The notes below the pieces were generated by a model that saw only the letters and a program-made list of their open reading frames with translations, was not told where the DNA came from and ran no database searches. DNA of 64,000 nucleotides from an uncultured SAR116 cluster alpha proteobacterium (lineage in GTDB: Bacteria > Pseudomonadota > Alphaproteobacteria > Puniceispirillales > Marisalimonadaceae), in assembly GCA_902622875.1 (NCBI GenBank), contig CACNRW010000007.1:1-64000 (forward strand), in the 5' to 3' direction. The position numbers and the translations under genes were made by a program. This document shows, one piece after another, positions 26,246 to 35,756 of the stretch. Position 1 is the first letter of the stretch. Each line of letters begins with the position of its first letter.

Positions 26246-26998
26246 ATGATTATGAAAAATTATTTAGGAAAAACATATATTATTTTTGACAGGGAGTTAA
26301 TGGGTTACTTTAGAACACCATTAGCTTCAATTTTTTTGCTTGTTTTTTTAGCCCTCTCATCAGGGATGACTTTCTTTTTAGGAAGATTCTTTGAACGTGA
26401 TCAAGCAGATTTAACGGCTTTTTTTGCATGGCACCCATGGTTGTTTTTAATTTTAATGCCAGCCATTGGTATGAGATTATGGGCAGAAGAACGTCGTTCA
26501 GGTACAATAGAACTATTAATAACTTTACCTGTCACTAACACTCAATTAGTTATAGGCAAATTTTTGGCAAGCTGGGTTTTTACTCTTATTGCACTTGTCT
26601 TAACAATGCCTATTTGGATAACTGTTAATTATCTAGGAGACCCAGATAATAATGTTATTTTAATATCATATATTGGAAGTTGGTTAATGGCTGGTGCTTT
26701 TCTAGCTCTTACTTCCTGTTTATCTGCACTTACTAAAAATCAAGTTATTGCCTTTATAGTTTCCTCTATTAGTGGATTTATTTTAATAATGGCTGGTTTT
26801 AATCTTGTTTTATCATCTGTGAGATCGTGGACACCATCTTGGGTGATAGAAACAATTAGTTCAATGTCCTTTTTGTCTCATTTTAGCAGAATTCAAATGG
26901 GTGTTTTTGATTTAAGAACCCTGATTTTCTTCGTTTCAATGATTATTTTGTGTGTTTGGATAAACGTACAGCTTGTCCAAATTAAAAAAGCAGATTGA
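26246..26998 (+). CDS. ABC-2 type permease, GldF-like
   Basis: A 250-residue membrane protein with six hydrophobic segments. Between the first two is RLWAEERRSGTIELLITLPVTNTQLVIGKFLASW, the conserved cytoplasmic coupling region of GldF/ABC-2 permeases. It pairs with the ATPase encoded 7 bases upstream. In Bacteroidetes GldF works with GldA and GldG in gliding; in proteobacteria the same trio has no agreed substrate. Its end lies 7 bases before the GldG-like start that I use. Confidence 0.88.
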   Translation: MIMKNYLGKTYIIFDRELMGYFRTPLASIFLLVFLALSSGMTFFLGRFFERDQADLTAFFAWHPWLFLILMPAIGMRLWAEERRSGTIELLITLPVTNTQLVIGKFLASWVFTLIALVLTMPIWITVNYLGDPDNNVILISYIGSWLMAGAFLALTSCLSALTKNQVIAFIVSSISGFILIMAGFNLVLSSVRSWTPSWVIETISSMSFLSHFSRIQMGVFDLRTLIFFVSMIILCVWINVQLVQIKKAD

Positions 26999-27005
26999 GA
27001 GAACA

Positions 27006-28817
27006 ATGGAATTTTTAAATAATATAAAGACGAGAATACTTGTGAGATTATCTATACTTTTTTCTATTTTAGTCTTTTTTAGTATAAATATTATTATAAA
27101 TAATGTCTTTAATTCCTCCAGAATTGATTTTACTGAAAAAAAACTTTACTCATTATCAAACAGTACGATTGATCTTTTAAAAAGTCTTGAAGAACCAATA
27201 CACATAAGATTATTTGTTTCAGGTAATTTAGTTAAAGAGGTGCCCCAACTATCTACATATGCAAATAGAGTGGAAACTGTATTAAAAACATATAGTGATA
27301 TTTCTAACGGAAAGATTTCACTTGAAATCATTGATCCAAAACCATTCTCTGATTATGAAGATAGAGCAGTCGGCATGGGGATTAATTCTTTTACTGCCAC
27401 TGAAATGTCAGATGCTTTATATTTTGGGTTAGCAGCCACTAACTCTACCACTGGTCAAAAAAATATTCCTATTTTTTCACCTGAGCGAGAAACCTTCCTA
27501 GAGTATGATCTCTCAAGTCTAATTTCAGAGCTTAGTCAAATTAAAAAACCAGTAATAAGCATTATCGACAACCTTGGACTTCAAGCTGACAGTAGAATTG
27601 GTAAACCAGAACAACAAATATTAAAACAAATGAGAGAAATGTTTGTGGTTGAAAAAGTTAACGAAACCACCAATGAATTAAATAAAAACACTAAAGTATT
27701 AATGGTTGTTCATCCAAAGTTTCTATCCGATGATACACTTTATATGATAGATCAATGGATCCTAAACGGTGGAGCAACGTTAATATTTTTAGATCCTTAT
27801 GCTGAAACTGAAATTAGCCGGCAACAAGGGATGCCTCCAATGAACCCTAGGTCTAATCTGAAAAAATTATTGGACACTTGGGGTATAAAGTTTGACAACG
27901 AAAAAGCTGTATTAGATTCAGAATTTGGATTTCGAATCTCTAGAAATTTAAATGGCAGAGATATACAGGTCACTAATTATCCTTGGCTAAATATAAGGGG
28001 AGATGGACTTAACAAAAATGAAAGTGTACTTTCAAATCTGAGTACCATAGTAATGACAACTGCTGGATCTTTTGAGTCCATTGACAACAAGACTGACTTA
28101 GAACCTATTATTGTTTCAAGTCAAAACTCTGGTCTTGGCGATGCACAAAAGGCAGGTAATCCTGAAGGTGACCCTAGAGATCTATTGCCTAATATCAAAA
28201 AAAACAATCAAAATTTAATTCTGGCTGGTTGGATAAAATCTACACTAAATTCATCCTTTAAAGACAAAGACAAAACGCAAATATTAAAATCACAAAACAA
28301 GTCTAATATTTTATTAGTTTCGGACGCCGATATGTTGATGGATCGTAATTGGTTAACACAAAGAGGTGCATTTGCGAATAATGGTGACTTTGTTTTAAAT
28401 GTCATCGAGAAAATGATTGGAGGAAGTGCTTTATCTGATCTAAGAGGAAAGAGTACCTCGTATAGGCCATTTGATAAAATTATAGCGCTAGAAAAAATTG
28501 CCGAAGAAAAGTTTCTTTTAGAAGAACAGCAACTAGCTGAAAAGCTAAAAGGTATGGAAGACAAAATAAGAAGTCTAACTCAGAATAATGAAGATGATAT
28601 AGATATATTATCTCCTGAAACTATCGAGGCAATTGATGGATTTAAAGCTGAAATGATGTCAACTAGATCTCAACTAAGAAGTGTTAAATTTGACTTAAGA
28701 AGAGATGTAGAAAATTTGAAAAAGTGGGTTATTGCTTTTAATGTTGCAATACTCCCCGTCATATTTGCTGGCCTAGCCTTGATTATATCGTTTAGAAGAA
28801 AGAAAAGTTCTTATTAA
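27006..28817 (+). CDS. GldG-family ABC-associated protein
   Basis: A 603-residue protein from the ATG at 27006; an upstream in-frame start at 26973 would overlap the permease gene. It has one N-terminal membrane helix (IRLSILFSILVFFSINIII region), a large extracytoplasmic domain with FTEKKLYSLSNSTIDLLKSLEEPIHIRLFVS typical of the GldG family, a coiled-coil stretch at about 510-585 rich in Glu and Lys, and a second membrane helix just before the C-terminus. It is thought to form the periplasmic part of the GldAF complex. Function in this lineage is unknown. Confidence 0.85.
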   Translation: MEFLNNIKTRILVRLSILFSILVFFSINIIINNVFNSSRIDFTEKKLYSLSNSTIDLLKSLEEPIHIRLFVSGNLVKEVPQLSTYANRVETVLKTYSDISNGKISLEIIDPKPFSDYEDRAVGMGINSFTATEMSDALYFGLAATNSTTGQKNIPIFSPERETFLEYDLSSLISELSQIKKPVISIIDNLGLQADSRIGKPEQQILKQMREMFVVEKVNETTNELNKNTKVLMVVHPKFLSDDTLYMIDQWILNGGATLIFLDPYAETEISRQQGMPPMNPRSNLKKLLDTWGIKFDNEKAVLDSEFGFRISRNLNGRDIQVTNYPWLNIRGDGLNKNESVLSNLSTIVMTTAGSFESIDNKTDLEPIIVSSQNSGLGDAQKAGNPEGDPRDLLPNIKKNNQNLILAGWIKSTLNSSFKDKDKTQILKSQNKSNILLVSDADMLMDRNWLTQRGAFANNGDFVLNVIEKMIGGSALSDLRGKSTSYRPFDKIIALEKIAEEKFLLEEQQLAEKLKGMEDKIRSLTQNNEDDIDILSPETIEAIDGFKAEMMSTRSQLRSVKFDLRRDVENLKKWVIAFNVAILPVIFAGLALIISFRRKKSSY

Positions 28818-28838
28818 ATATAAGTTTTGGATTATAAT

Positions 28839-29864
28839 ATGACAAAAATAAAATTTGTAAACACTTCGATAGTAACTTTAACTTTTGTTATTTTAGCAAT
28901 CATATCTATAAATTTAAATTCAAATAATCACGTTTTTGAAGATAGAGGAAGTTTATTTTTAAAAGACTTCACCAAAAATATTAATAAAATTGATAATATT
29001 TCCATAAATTCATTCGAAAATAACATTAATTTGGTAAAAAAAGATAATATTTATATCTCAGAATCTGGTTATCCACTTAAGAAGGGTATGTGGGAAAACT
29101 TAATTACAAGTTTGTCATTGTTAAGAATTGAGGAATTAAAAACAAAAGATTCACAAAGACATGCTGATTTAAATTTACTTCTTCCAGAAAGAAATAAAAG
29201 CAAGGAGGAGGATGAAGGTTATGGAACAAAGATTACTTTGAAAAAACAAGACGGAACAATTTATTCATCTATTTTATTTGGTAAAGTGGATCGGACTGTT
29301 GGTGGATTAAGCGGGGGTCAATTTGCAAGATTCCCAGAAAAAAATCAAAGCTATCTTCTAAAAGGTGCTATAAGAATGCCTACAACTAAATCTGATTGGT
29401 TTGAGAGTTTAATTTTAACAATAAAAAACGATCAATTCATAAAAGCCACTTTAAACAACAAAAATGGAACTTTTGAAATTGAGAATAAAAATAATAAGTT
29501 AAGTTTAATAGTTCCAAAATCTTTAAATTTTGAAATTGACGAGACTCAGTTGAATGATATAAGAGATGTTATTAGTAGTTTTTATTTTTATGATGTAAAA
29601 AAATCATTGAAAAAATATTCTGACAATCTTCCAACTATATCTTATGAAATTAAAGATGGTCTGGTACTATCAATAACCTCTGTTGAACCCGATAAAGATG
29701 GTGAAAGTTGGGTAACTATTAAAGTTAAATCTAATGACAAGAAATCAGAAAAACTAGCTCAAGACATAAGGAACAAAACTGAAGGTTTTGAGTTCTTAGC
29801 AAATATTATTACAAGCGACATTCTAAGATTGAAGCCTGAGGACCTTGCAGTTAAAGATAAATGA
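28839..29864 (+). CDS. DUF4340 domain-containing protein
   Basis: A 341-residue protein from the ATG at 28839 (a TTG at 28827 is the other choice). It has one N-terminal membrane helix (VTLTFVILAIISINL) and a repetitive beta-rich remainder: two similar blocks centred on RADLNLLLPE...ITLKKQDG and LPTISYEIKDGLVLSI, as in DUF4340 proteins, which regularly follow gldG. It is probably exposed to the periplasm and works with the GldAFG proteins. No catalytic residues are recognised. It ends 3 bases from the end of the convergent acyl-CoA dehydrogenase gene. Confidence 0.8.
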   Translation: MTKIKFVNTSIVTLTFVILAIISINLNSNNHVFEDRGSLFLKDFTKNINKIDNISINSFENNINLVKKDNIYISESGYPLKKGMWENLITSLSLLRIEELKTKDSQRHADLNLLLPERNKSKEEDEGYGTKITLKKQDGTIYSSILFGKVDRTVGGLSGGQFARFPEKNQSYLLKGAIRMPTTKSDWFESLILTIKNDQFIKATLNNKNGTFEIENKNNKLSLIVPKSLNFEIDETQLNDIRDVISSFYFYDVKKSLKKYSDNLPTISYEIKDGLVLSITSVEPDKDGESWVTIKVKSNDKKSEKLAQDIRNKTEGFEFLANIITSDILRLKPEDLAVKDK

Positions 29865-29867
29865 TCT

Positions 29868-31058
29868 TTAATATGATCTAGGCATTCCTAAAACATGTTC
29901 AGCTAAGTAAGATAATATTAAATTAGTAGAAATTGGGGCTACTTGATACAATCTAGCTTCCCTAAACTTTCTTTCAACATCATATTCCTCTGCAAACCCA
30001 AAGCCACCGTGGGTTTGTACACAAGCTTCAGCAGCCGCCCATGAGGCATCTGCTGCTAGCAATTTTGCAGTATTTGCTTCTTCACCAATCGGCTTGCCAG
30101 CTTCATATAGTCTAGCAGCATGATAAACCATAAGCTCTGCAGCCCTCATTTGAGCATAAGCCTTGGCAATTGGAAACTGAATACCTTGGTTTTTACCAAT
30201 TGCTCTTCCAAAAATATTTCTATCATTAGCATAATCAGTTGATTTTTTAGTAAACCACTTTGCGTCACCTATACACTCTGCAGCAATTAAAATTCTTTCT
30301 GCATTCATACCTGACAAAATGTATCTAAAACCCTTGTCAACCTCACCTATAATATTAGAAGCAGGAATTCTAAGGTTGTCGAAAAAAACTTCAGTCGTGG
30401 AGTGGTTCATCATTGTTCTTATAGGTCTGATAGTAAGACCGTTTCCTTTTGCCTTTCTCATATCTAAAAGAAAAACAGAGAGACCTTCAGTCTTTTTATT
30501 AACTTGATTTAAAGGTGTTGTTCTAGCTAACAACAACATTAAATCTGAATGCTCAGCCCTACTGGTCCAAATTTTTTGTCCATTAATTATGTAATCATCT
30601 CTATCACGTACAGCTACAGTTCTTAAACTTGTAGTGTCTGTACCACTAGTTGGTTCAGTTACGCCGAATGCTTGTAACCTTAGAGTTCCGTCAGCAATCT
30701 TAGGTAAATATTCCTTTTTTTGTTCATCAGATCCATGTCTTAGAACAGTTCCCATTGTATACATTTGTGCGTGACACGCTGCGGCATTACAACCTTGATG
30801 ATGTATTTCTTCTAAAATAACAGATGCTGCAACCATTCCTAAACCAACCCCACCATATTCTTCCGGTATAAGGGCTCCCAAAAAGCCCGCATCAGTCAAA
30901 GCTTTAACAAATTCTGTAGGATAACCTTGCTCTCTGTCAAGTTTCCTCCAATATTCACCTTGAAAATCACCACAAAGTTTAGCGACAGACTCTCTTACTT
31001 CACTAATTATGCTGTCTTGAGTTTCTGAATTTTCTAATTGAATGGTGCTATCAGGCAT
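29868..31058 (-). CDS. Acyl-CoA dehydrogenase family protein
   Basis: A flavin-dependent acyl-CoA dehydrogenase. An N-terminal helical domain ends at LGALIPEEYGGVGLG, the middle beta domain has FGVTEPTSGTDTTSLRT and YIINGQKIWTSRAEHSD (FAD and acyl-CoA contacts), and the C-terminal helical domain has THGGFGFAEEYDVERKFREARLYQVAPIST. It oxidises an acyl-CoA at the alpha-beta bond, passing electrons to ETF. The chain length is unknown. The frame opens at 31070, but an AGGA five bases before Met5 favours 31058 (396 residues). No other fatty-acid or ETF genes are adjacent. Confidence 0.87.
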   Translation of the reverse strand: MPDSTIQLENSETQDSIISEVRESVAKLCGDFQGEYWRKLDREQGYPTEFVKALTDAGFLGALIPEEYGGVGLGMVAASVILEEIHHQGCNAAACHAQMYTMGTVLRHGSDEQKKEYLPKIADGTLRLQAFGVTEPTSGTDTTSLRTVAVRDRDDYIINGQKIWTSRAEHSDLMLLLARTTPLNQVNKKTEGLSVFLLDMRKAKGNGLTIRPIRTMMNHSTTEVFFDNLRIPASNIIGEVDKGFRYILSGMNAERILIAAECIGDAKWFTKKSTDYANDRNIFGRAIGKNQGIQFPIAKAYAQMRAAELMVYHAARLYEAGKPIGEEANTAKLLAADASWAAAEACVQTHGGFGFAEEYDVERKFREARLYQVAPISTNLILSYLAEHVLGMPRSY

Positions 31059-31199
31059 TTTGATCCTCATAAATATTTTGCGTTTAAGTAATTAGACATA
31101 ATAGTTCAATTTTATAATACTAGCTTATTCATCTTATTTAGTATTAATTATTTTATATAGCATAAATGTAATGATTATTAAATAATTTGGAGATTAAAA

Positions 31200-31616
31200 A
31201 TGAAATTAGAATTTCACCATATAAATTTTGTATCAAAAAATATAGATAATATGAATAATTTTTATAAAAATATTCTTAGTATGAATAGTATTCCAATAGA
31301 AAAATTTCCACGAACAGAAGAGACGTCTAATAGAGGGTATAGTGGTAAAATCAATTTCGTGACAGAAGGTAAAATAGAAATGCATCTTGCAGAACGAGAT
31401 TTAAATGTAGCTTTTAAAAATAATCAGGCAATCAATCCTGTTGACAAAGGGCACATAGCTTTTAGGACTGATGATATTAACACATTCATTAAAAGGCTTA
31501 AGAAAGAAAAAATTCCGTTTTCGGATTATGGAACCACTTTCGCTAAAGAATGGCACCAAATTTTCTTTCAAGATCCAGAAGGCAATGTAGTCGAAGTACA
31601 TCAAAAAATTTGCTAA
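31200..31616 (+). CDS. VOC-family (glyoxalase-like) protein
   Basis: A 138-residue single VOC domain in the usual two beta-alpha-beta-beta-beta modules. Metal-binding candidates lie at the expected places: His in FHHINFVSKN, Glu in KIEMHLAER, His in DKGHIAFRTDD and Glu in PEGNVVEVHQ. This supports a metal-dependent lyase, isomerase or dioxygenase, without naming the substrate. A GGAG precedes the ATG. The MFS gene follows after 6 bases, so the two probably form an operon. Confidence 0.8.
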   Translation: MKLEFHHINFVSKNIDNMNNFYKNILSMNSIPIEKFPRTEETSNRGYSGKINFVTEGKIEMHLAERDLNVAFKNNQAINPVDKGHIAFRTDDINTFIKRLKKEKIPFSDYGTTFAKEWHQIFFQDPEGNVVEVHQKIC

Positions 31617-31622
31617 CACATA

Positions 31623-32858
31623 ATGATTAAGGAATGTTTTAAATATAAGAACTTTAGAATACTCTGGGGTGCAGGTTGTATGACTGGGATTGCACGTGCT
31701 ATGGAGTTTTTAGCTTTGAGTCTTTATGCCCTCCAAGAATTAGGAATTCCATATTTAGTTACAGTAATATTCGCAGCAAGAATGTTACCAATGAGCCTTT
31801 TGGGAATAGTTATAGGTACAATTTCAGAGAGGGTGTCTCCAATTTTAGTTATTAAAAACATTTACTTACTTTCAAATATTTTTACTGGTATGGCTGTTAT
31901 TTTAGTTTTCACTGATAATTTTAATACGCTTTTTGCACTTATTCTTGCCTTTGTAAATGGAATTACATGGGTGGTTGACCTTGCAGTAAGGCGTAGAGTG
32001 TTAGCGGATAATATTAAAAAGAAACTTTTAAGTTCCTCACTTGCTATGGAAACATTATCCAACAATGCAACAAGACTGATAGGACCAATATTTGCTGGAA
32101 CACTATATACTTTAGTAGATCTTACTGGAATTTTCAGTCTTCAATTTATAATGTATCTATTAGCTTTAGGATTAATCATTGTATTTAAAAAAAATACTAA
32201 AAAGGATACTACTTCAAATTCTGCCCAAGAAAATCCATTAGCCATAAAAGAGCATTGGGCACATGGTCTTTTAAATGAAATATTAAAAACAGGTAAAAGT
32301 GTATACAGTATTGTTAGTTTAAGAATGGTGTTAATAACAACCCTAATCTTTAATATTTTTGGTTTTCCATTAGTATCTTTAATCCCCGTATTAGGTAGAG
32401 AAAAATTGTTATTATCTGAATTTAATATTGGAATCTTAGCTTCCTCTGAAGGTTTAGGAGCTCTTATAGGGGCTTTAATTATTGGTAATCTTTCTCCACA
32501 AAAAAATCTTTCAATTATCTTTATTACAGGTGTAAGTGGATTTTTTTTAGGTATGTTTTTATTTTCTTGCTCACCTAGTCTGATATTAGCTTTTATAAGT
32601 TTAACATTTGGAGGCATTTTTTTATCAGGTTTTAGTACAATGCAAGGAGCACTTGTTTATCAAGCATCTACTAAATCTAGAGGAAATAATTTTGGTATAT
32701 TAGTGACATGTATCGGAACAGCACCAATCGGTCTAATGAATTTATCTTGGATTATGACACTTATTTCAGTGGACAGAACAATACAAATAAATGTTTTTTT
32801 AGGATTGACCTGTCTGCTGATAACCATTTTTTATTTTTTCTTTAAAAGATCTGATTAA
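31623..32858 (+). CDS. MFS transporter (EntS-like exporter)
   Basis: A 411-residue major facilitator protein with about 12 hydrophobic helices. It opens CFKYKNFRILWGAGCMTGIARAMEFLALSLYALQEL, the style of EntS/MFS_3 exporters, and has NGITWVVDLAVRRRVLADNI in the central region. It is translationally linked to the VOC gene by a 6-base gap. Substrate unknown; export of a small metabolite is likely. It ends 3 bases from the end of convergent htpG. Confidence 0.83.
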   Translation: MIKECFKYKNFRILWGAGCMTGIARAMEFLALSLYALQELGIPYLVTVIFAARMLPMSLLGIVIGTISERVSPILVIKNIYLLSNIFTGMAVILVFTDNFNTLFALILAFVNGITWVVDLAVRRRVLADNIKKKLLSSSLAMETLSNNATRLIGPIFAGTLYTLVDLTGIFSLQFIMYLLALGLIIVFKKNTKKDTTSNSAQENPLAIKEHWAHGLLNEILKTGKSVYSIVSLRMVLITTLIFNIFGFPLVSLIPVLGREKLLLSEFNIGILASSEGLGALIGALIIGNLSPQKNLSIIFITGVSGFFLGMFLFSCSPSLILAFISLTFGGIFLSGFSTMQGALVYQASTKSRGNNFGILVTCIGTAPIGLMNLSWIMTLISVDRTIQINVFLGLTCLLITIFYFFFKRSD

Positions 32859-32861
32859 TTA

Positions 32862-34760
32862 TTAGTTAGGAATTGCTTTTAATAAAAACTGGTTCATTAT
32901 TTTACTAAACTGTGCGGGATCAGCCGGCATCTTACCTTCCATTAATCTAGCTTGTTCAAATAAAAGAGTTCCAGCGTCACTAACTAAATCATTGTTTTCT
33001 TTTTTACTTAATAATGATTTCATGTTTTTAATAAGAGAATGGTCTCCATTAATTTCTAATATTCTTGGAGCCCCCTTGTAGTTTGTATCTCTCTGTGCCA
33101 TCAATTGCTCCATAGCAATATCCATATCGCCTTCGTCAGCAACTAGGCAGACTGGACTATCAGTCAGCTTAGAGGATAATCTAATGTCTTTAACTTGATC
33201 TCCTAATACAACTTTTAATTGGGCGACTAAGTCAACATATTCTTTATCTTTTTTTTCTTTTTTATTCTTATCGTCTTTTTTCTTATCTTTATTTTTTTCA
33301 TCAAGATCATCTAAATTAATCTGTCCTTGTGTAATTGATGTAAACTTCTTTTCCTTAAAAGATCCAACCATAGGTAACCAAAACTGATCAATTGCGTCTG
33401 TCATAATTAAAACAGGTATTTTTTTGGATTTAAAACCTTCTAAGTGAGGACTTGCTAAAGCTTGGTCTTTTGTTTCAGCTGAAATGTAGTAGATGTCCTT
33501 TTGTTTTTCGGGCATATTTTCTACATATTCAGATAAAGATATTGGATCATCATTTTCATTAGTTGAAAACCTAGATAAATCTAATAATGCCTCCTTTCTT
33601 TCTGCATCTTCATACAAGCCTTCTTTCAAAACAGCTCCATACTCCTTCCAAAAACTTTTATAACCATCTGCGTTCTTTTCACTAACTTTTTTAAGTTCTC
33701 TTAGGATTTTTCCAACTAATGATTTACTTATCTTGGCTACAGCAGGGTTGTTTTGTAACATTTCTCTACTAACATTCAGATCTATATCTTGAGTGTCAAC
33801 CAGGCCCTTTATGAACCTTAAATAACTAGGAATTAATGCATCGCACTTGTCTGTAATAAATACTCTGTTTATGTATAGTTTTAATGATGATTTTCTATCT
33901 GGATTGAATAAGTCAAACGGTCTTGTAGACGGAATACATATAAGATTAGTATAACTAATAGTCCCTTCTGTATTGTTATGCATGGTTAAAAGTGGTTTTC
34001 CAAAACCTGCACCAATATGTGAGAAAAATTCTTGATATTGCTCTTCTTTAATTTCTTTTGCTGGTCTAGTCCATAAAGCTGATGCTTCATTTAGAGTTTT
34101 TATTTCTGCATCTTTTTTGTCAATTTCGTGTAATTTAACTGGATAGGAAATATGATCTGAATATTTTCTGACAATAAATTGAAGTCTAGTTTCTTCTAAA
34201 AACTCTTTTGCATCTTTTTTTAGTTTAAGTGTAATAGATGTCCCAACATCTTCTTTATCTGCTTTTTCTAAATTAAAACCTGACTTTCCATCTGAAGACC
34301 ATTTCCATGATTGGTTTTCTCCTGCTTTTTTTGATAATACCTCTACACTGTCAGCAACCATAAAAGAAGCATAAAAACCTACACCAAATTGTCCAATCAT
34401 TGACATATCTGGTTTTTTATCTTTAGCGTTTGTTGCTATTTGTTCTAAGAATGCTTTTGTTCCTGACCTCGCAATAGTACCCAATGAAGATTTAAGGTCT
34501 TCTTCATTCATTCCAATACCATTATCTAGAATTGATAAAGTTTTATCTTTATTATTAACCTCAATTTTTATTTCAGAAGCCTCTGAAGAGATAGCAATTT
34601 TTTTATCTGTCAAGCCAAGATATTTTCTTTTATCAAGAGCATCTGAAGCATTTGATACCAACTCACGCAAAAAAATTTCTCTTTCCGAATAAAGAGAATT
34701 AATCACAATATCTAAAATTTTACCGGTATCTGCTTCAAATTTATTATTCATGTTGGTCAT
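32862..34760 (-). CDS. htpG: Hsp90-family molecular chaperone HtpG
   Basis: A 632-residue bacterial Hsp90. The N-terminal ATPase domain has LVSNASDALDK, LSILDNGIGMNEEDL and IGQFGVGFYASFMVAD (GHKL motifs). The middle domain contains FFSHIGAGFGKP and LYINRVFITD...LIPSYLRFIKGLVDTQDIDLNVSRE. A linker at about residues 487-506 is almost entirely Lys and Asp/Glu. The dimerisation domain ends at the C-terminus. The frame opens at a TTG at 34766, but GGGGA six bases before the ATG at 34760 decides the start. A sigma-32-like promoter lies upstream. Confidence 0.95.
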   Translation of the reverse strand: MTNMNNKFEADTGKILDIVINSLYSEREIFLRELVSNASDALDKRKYLGLTDKKIAISSEASEIKIEVNNKDKTLSILDNGIGMNEEDLKSSLGTIARSGTKAFLEQIATNAKDKKPDMSMIGQFGVGFYASFMVADSVEVLSKKAGENQSWKWSSDGKSGFNLEKADKEDVGTSITLKLKKDAKEFLEETRLQFIVRKYSDHISYPVKLHEIDKKDAEIKTLNEASALWTRPAKEIKEEQYQEFFSHIGAGFGKPLLTMHNNTEGTISYTNLICIPSTRPFDLFNPDRKSSLKLYINRVFITDKCDALIPSYLRFIKGLVDTQDIDLNVSREMLQNNPAVAKISKSLVGKILRELKKVSEKNADGYKSFWKEYGAVLKEGLYEDAERKEALLDLSRFSTNENDDPISLSEYVENMPEKQKDIYYISAETKDQALASPHLEGFKSKKIPVLIMTDAIDQFWLPMVGSFKEKKFTSITQGQINLDDLDEKNKDKKKDDKNKKEKKDKEYVDLVAQLKVVLGDQVKDIRLSSKLTDSPVCLVADEGDMDIAMEQLMAQRDTNYKGAPRILEINGDHSLIKNMKSLLSKKENNDLVSDAGTLLFEQARLMEGKMPADPAQFSKIMNQFLLKAIPN

Positions 34761-34794
34761 CGACAATCCCCATTAATTAATTAATATGATTAGT

Positions 34795-34823
34795 AATTGG
34801 TTACTTAAACTTGTATTTTCAAG
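34795..34823 (-). promoter_or_regulatory. Sigma-32-like (heat-shock) promoter of htpG
   Basis: On the minus strand CTTGAAA (34817-34823) is followed after 14 bases by AACCAATT (34795-34802), which matches the E. coli RpoH consensus CTTGAAA-N13-15-CCCCATNT fully at -35 and 4 of the 7 defined bases at -10. It ends 34 bases before the htpG start codon, a suitable distance. Heat-shock control of htpG is well known; the site itself is my reading. Confidence 0.45.
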
Positions 34824-34830
34824 ATATAAT
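34801..34830 (+). promoter_or_regulatory. Possible promoter of the beta-hydroxyacid dehydrogenase gene
   Basis: A perfect TATAAT at 34825-34830 lies 32 bases before the ATG at 34863, with a weak TTACTT 18 bases upstream. It overlaps the htpG promoter on the other strand, so the two genes could be regulated together or exclusively. Confidence 0.35.
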
Positions 34831-34862
34831 ATTACTTTTGTGAATTTAAAAGGAGTGTGTTT

Positions 34863-35753
34863 ATGAATAAAATAGGCATTTGCGGTACAGGTAAAATGGG
34901 TAGGGAAATTGTTAAAAGGCTTTTGGATTGTGATCAGATTGTAACAGCATGGAACAGAACGCAAAATAAAGTAACACCTCTAGTTGAATTAGGTGCGAGA
35001 AGAGCTAATAGTGTAAAAGAATTGTTTAACAATAACGACATAATTTTAATTATTATGGGAAATGATGAAGCGCTTGATTATGTATATACAAATTCTCAGG
35101 GCATTAAAAATCAAGATTTAACTAACAAAATTATAATAGAACTAAGTACGACTAGCGTTAAGAAAATGCAATCGTTAAAAAGGATAATATGTTCGTTAAA
35201 TGGAGAATTTATAGAATGCCCCGTAGGTGGCTCAACAAAGCCTGCAAGAGATGGAAATTTATTAGGGTTAGTAGGGGGAAACAAGGAAACTTTTGAAAAG
35301 GTTGAGCATATATTAAAGCTTATTTGTAGAAGATATGAATACCTTGGTGAAGTTGGTAAAGGAAGTGCTATGAAGTTAGCTATTAATCTACCATTAATGG
35401 TTTATTGGCACGCTTTAGGTGAAGCGATGTCTTTAGCAACAAACTCAGGAATTAAATTTGATAAAGCTTTGGACATAATGATTGATAGCTCTGGAGCAGC
35501 AAAAGTAGCTCACCTAAAGTCTAATACTATATTACAAGCTAAAAAAAATGAGACTAACTTGAGCTCAACATTTAACGTTTCATCATCTTTAAAAGATATT
35601 AATTTAATGATTAAAGAAGGGGCAAATTTTAATAATGAATTACATGTTATCAAAAGTACTAAATCTTATATTCAAGGGGCCATGAATGAGGGTTGGTCGG
35701 ACCATGACGCTTCATTATTAAGTCTTTATATTAATAAAAAATTAAATAATTAA
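34863..35753 (+). CDS. Beta-hydroxyacid dehydrogenase family (GarR/MmsB-like)
   Basis: A 296-residue NAD(P)-dependent dehydrogenase. It starts with KIGICGTGKMGREIVKRLLD for cofactor binding and AWNRTQNKV, where the Arg suggests NADP preference. The substrate motif ECPVGGSTKPARDGNLLGLVGG and the catalytic Lys in GSAMKLAINL are as in 3-hydroxyisobutyrate and tartronate-semialdehyde reductases. The ATG at 34863 is 7 bases after AGGAG; the upstream GTG is rejected. Its substrate is not fixed by the context (class II aldolase downstream, convergent). Confidence 0.86.
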   Translation: MNKIGICGTGKMGREIVKRLLDCDQIVTAWNRTQNKVTPLVELGARRANSVKELFNNNDIILIIMGNDEALDYVYTNSQGIKNQDLTNKIIIELSTTSVKKMQSLKRIICSLNGEFIECPVGGSTKPARDGNLLGLVGGNKETFEKVEHILKLICRRYEYLGEVGKGSAMKLAINLPLMVYWHALGEAMSLATNSGIKFDKALDIMIDSSGAAKVAHLKSNTILQAKKNETNLSSTFNVSSSLKDINLMIKEGANFNNELHVIKSTKSYIQGAMNEGWSDHDASLLSLYINKKLNN

Positions 35754-35756
35754 CTT

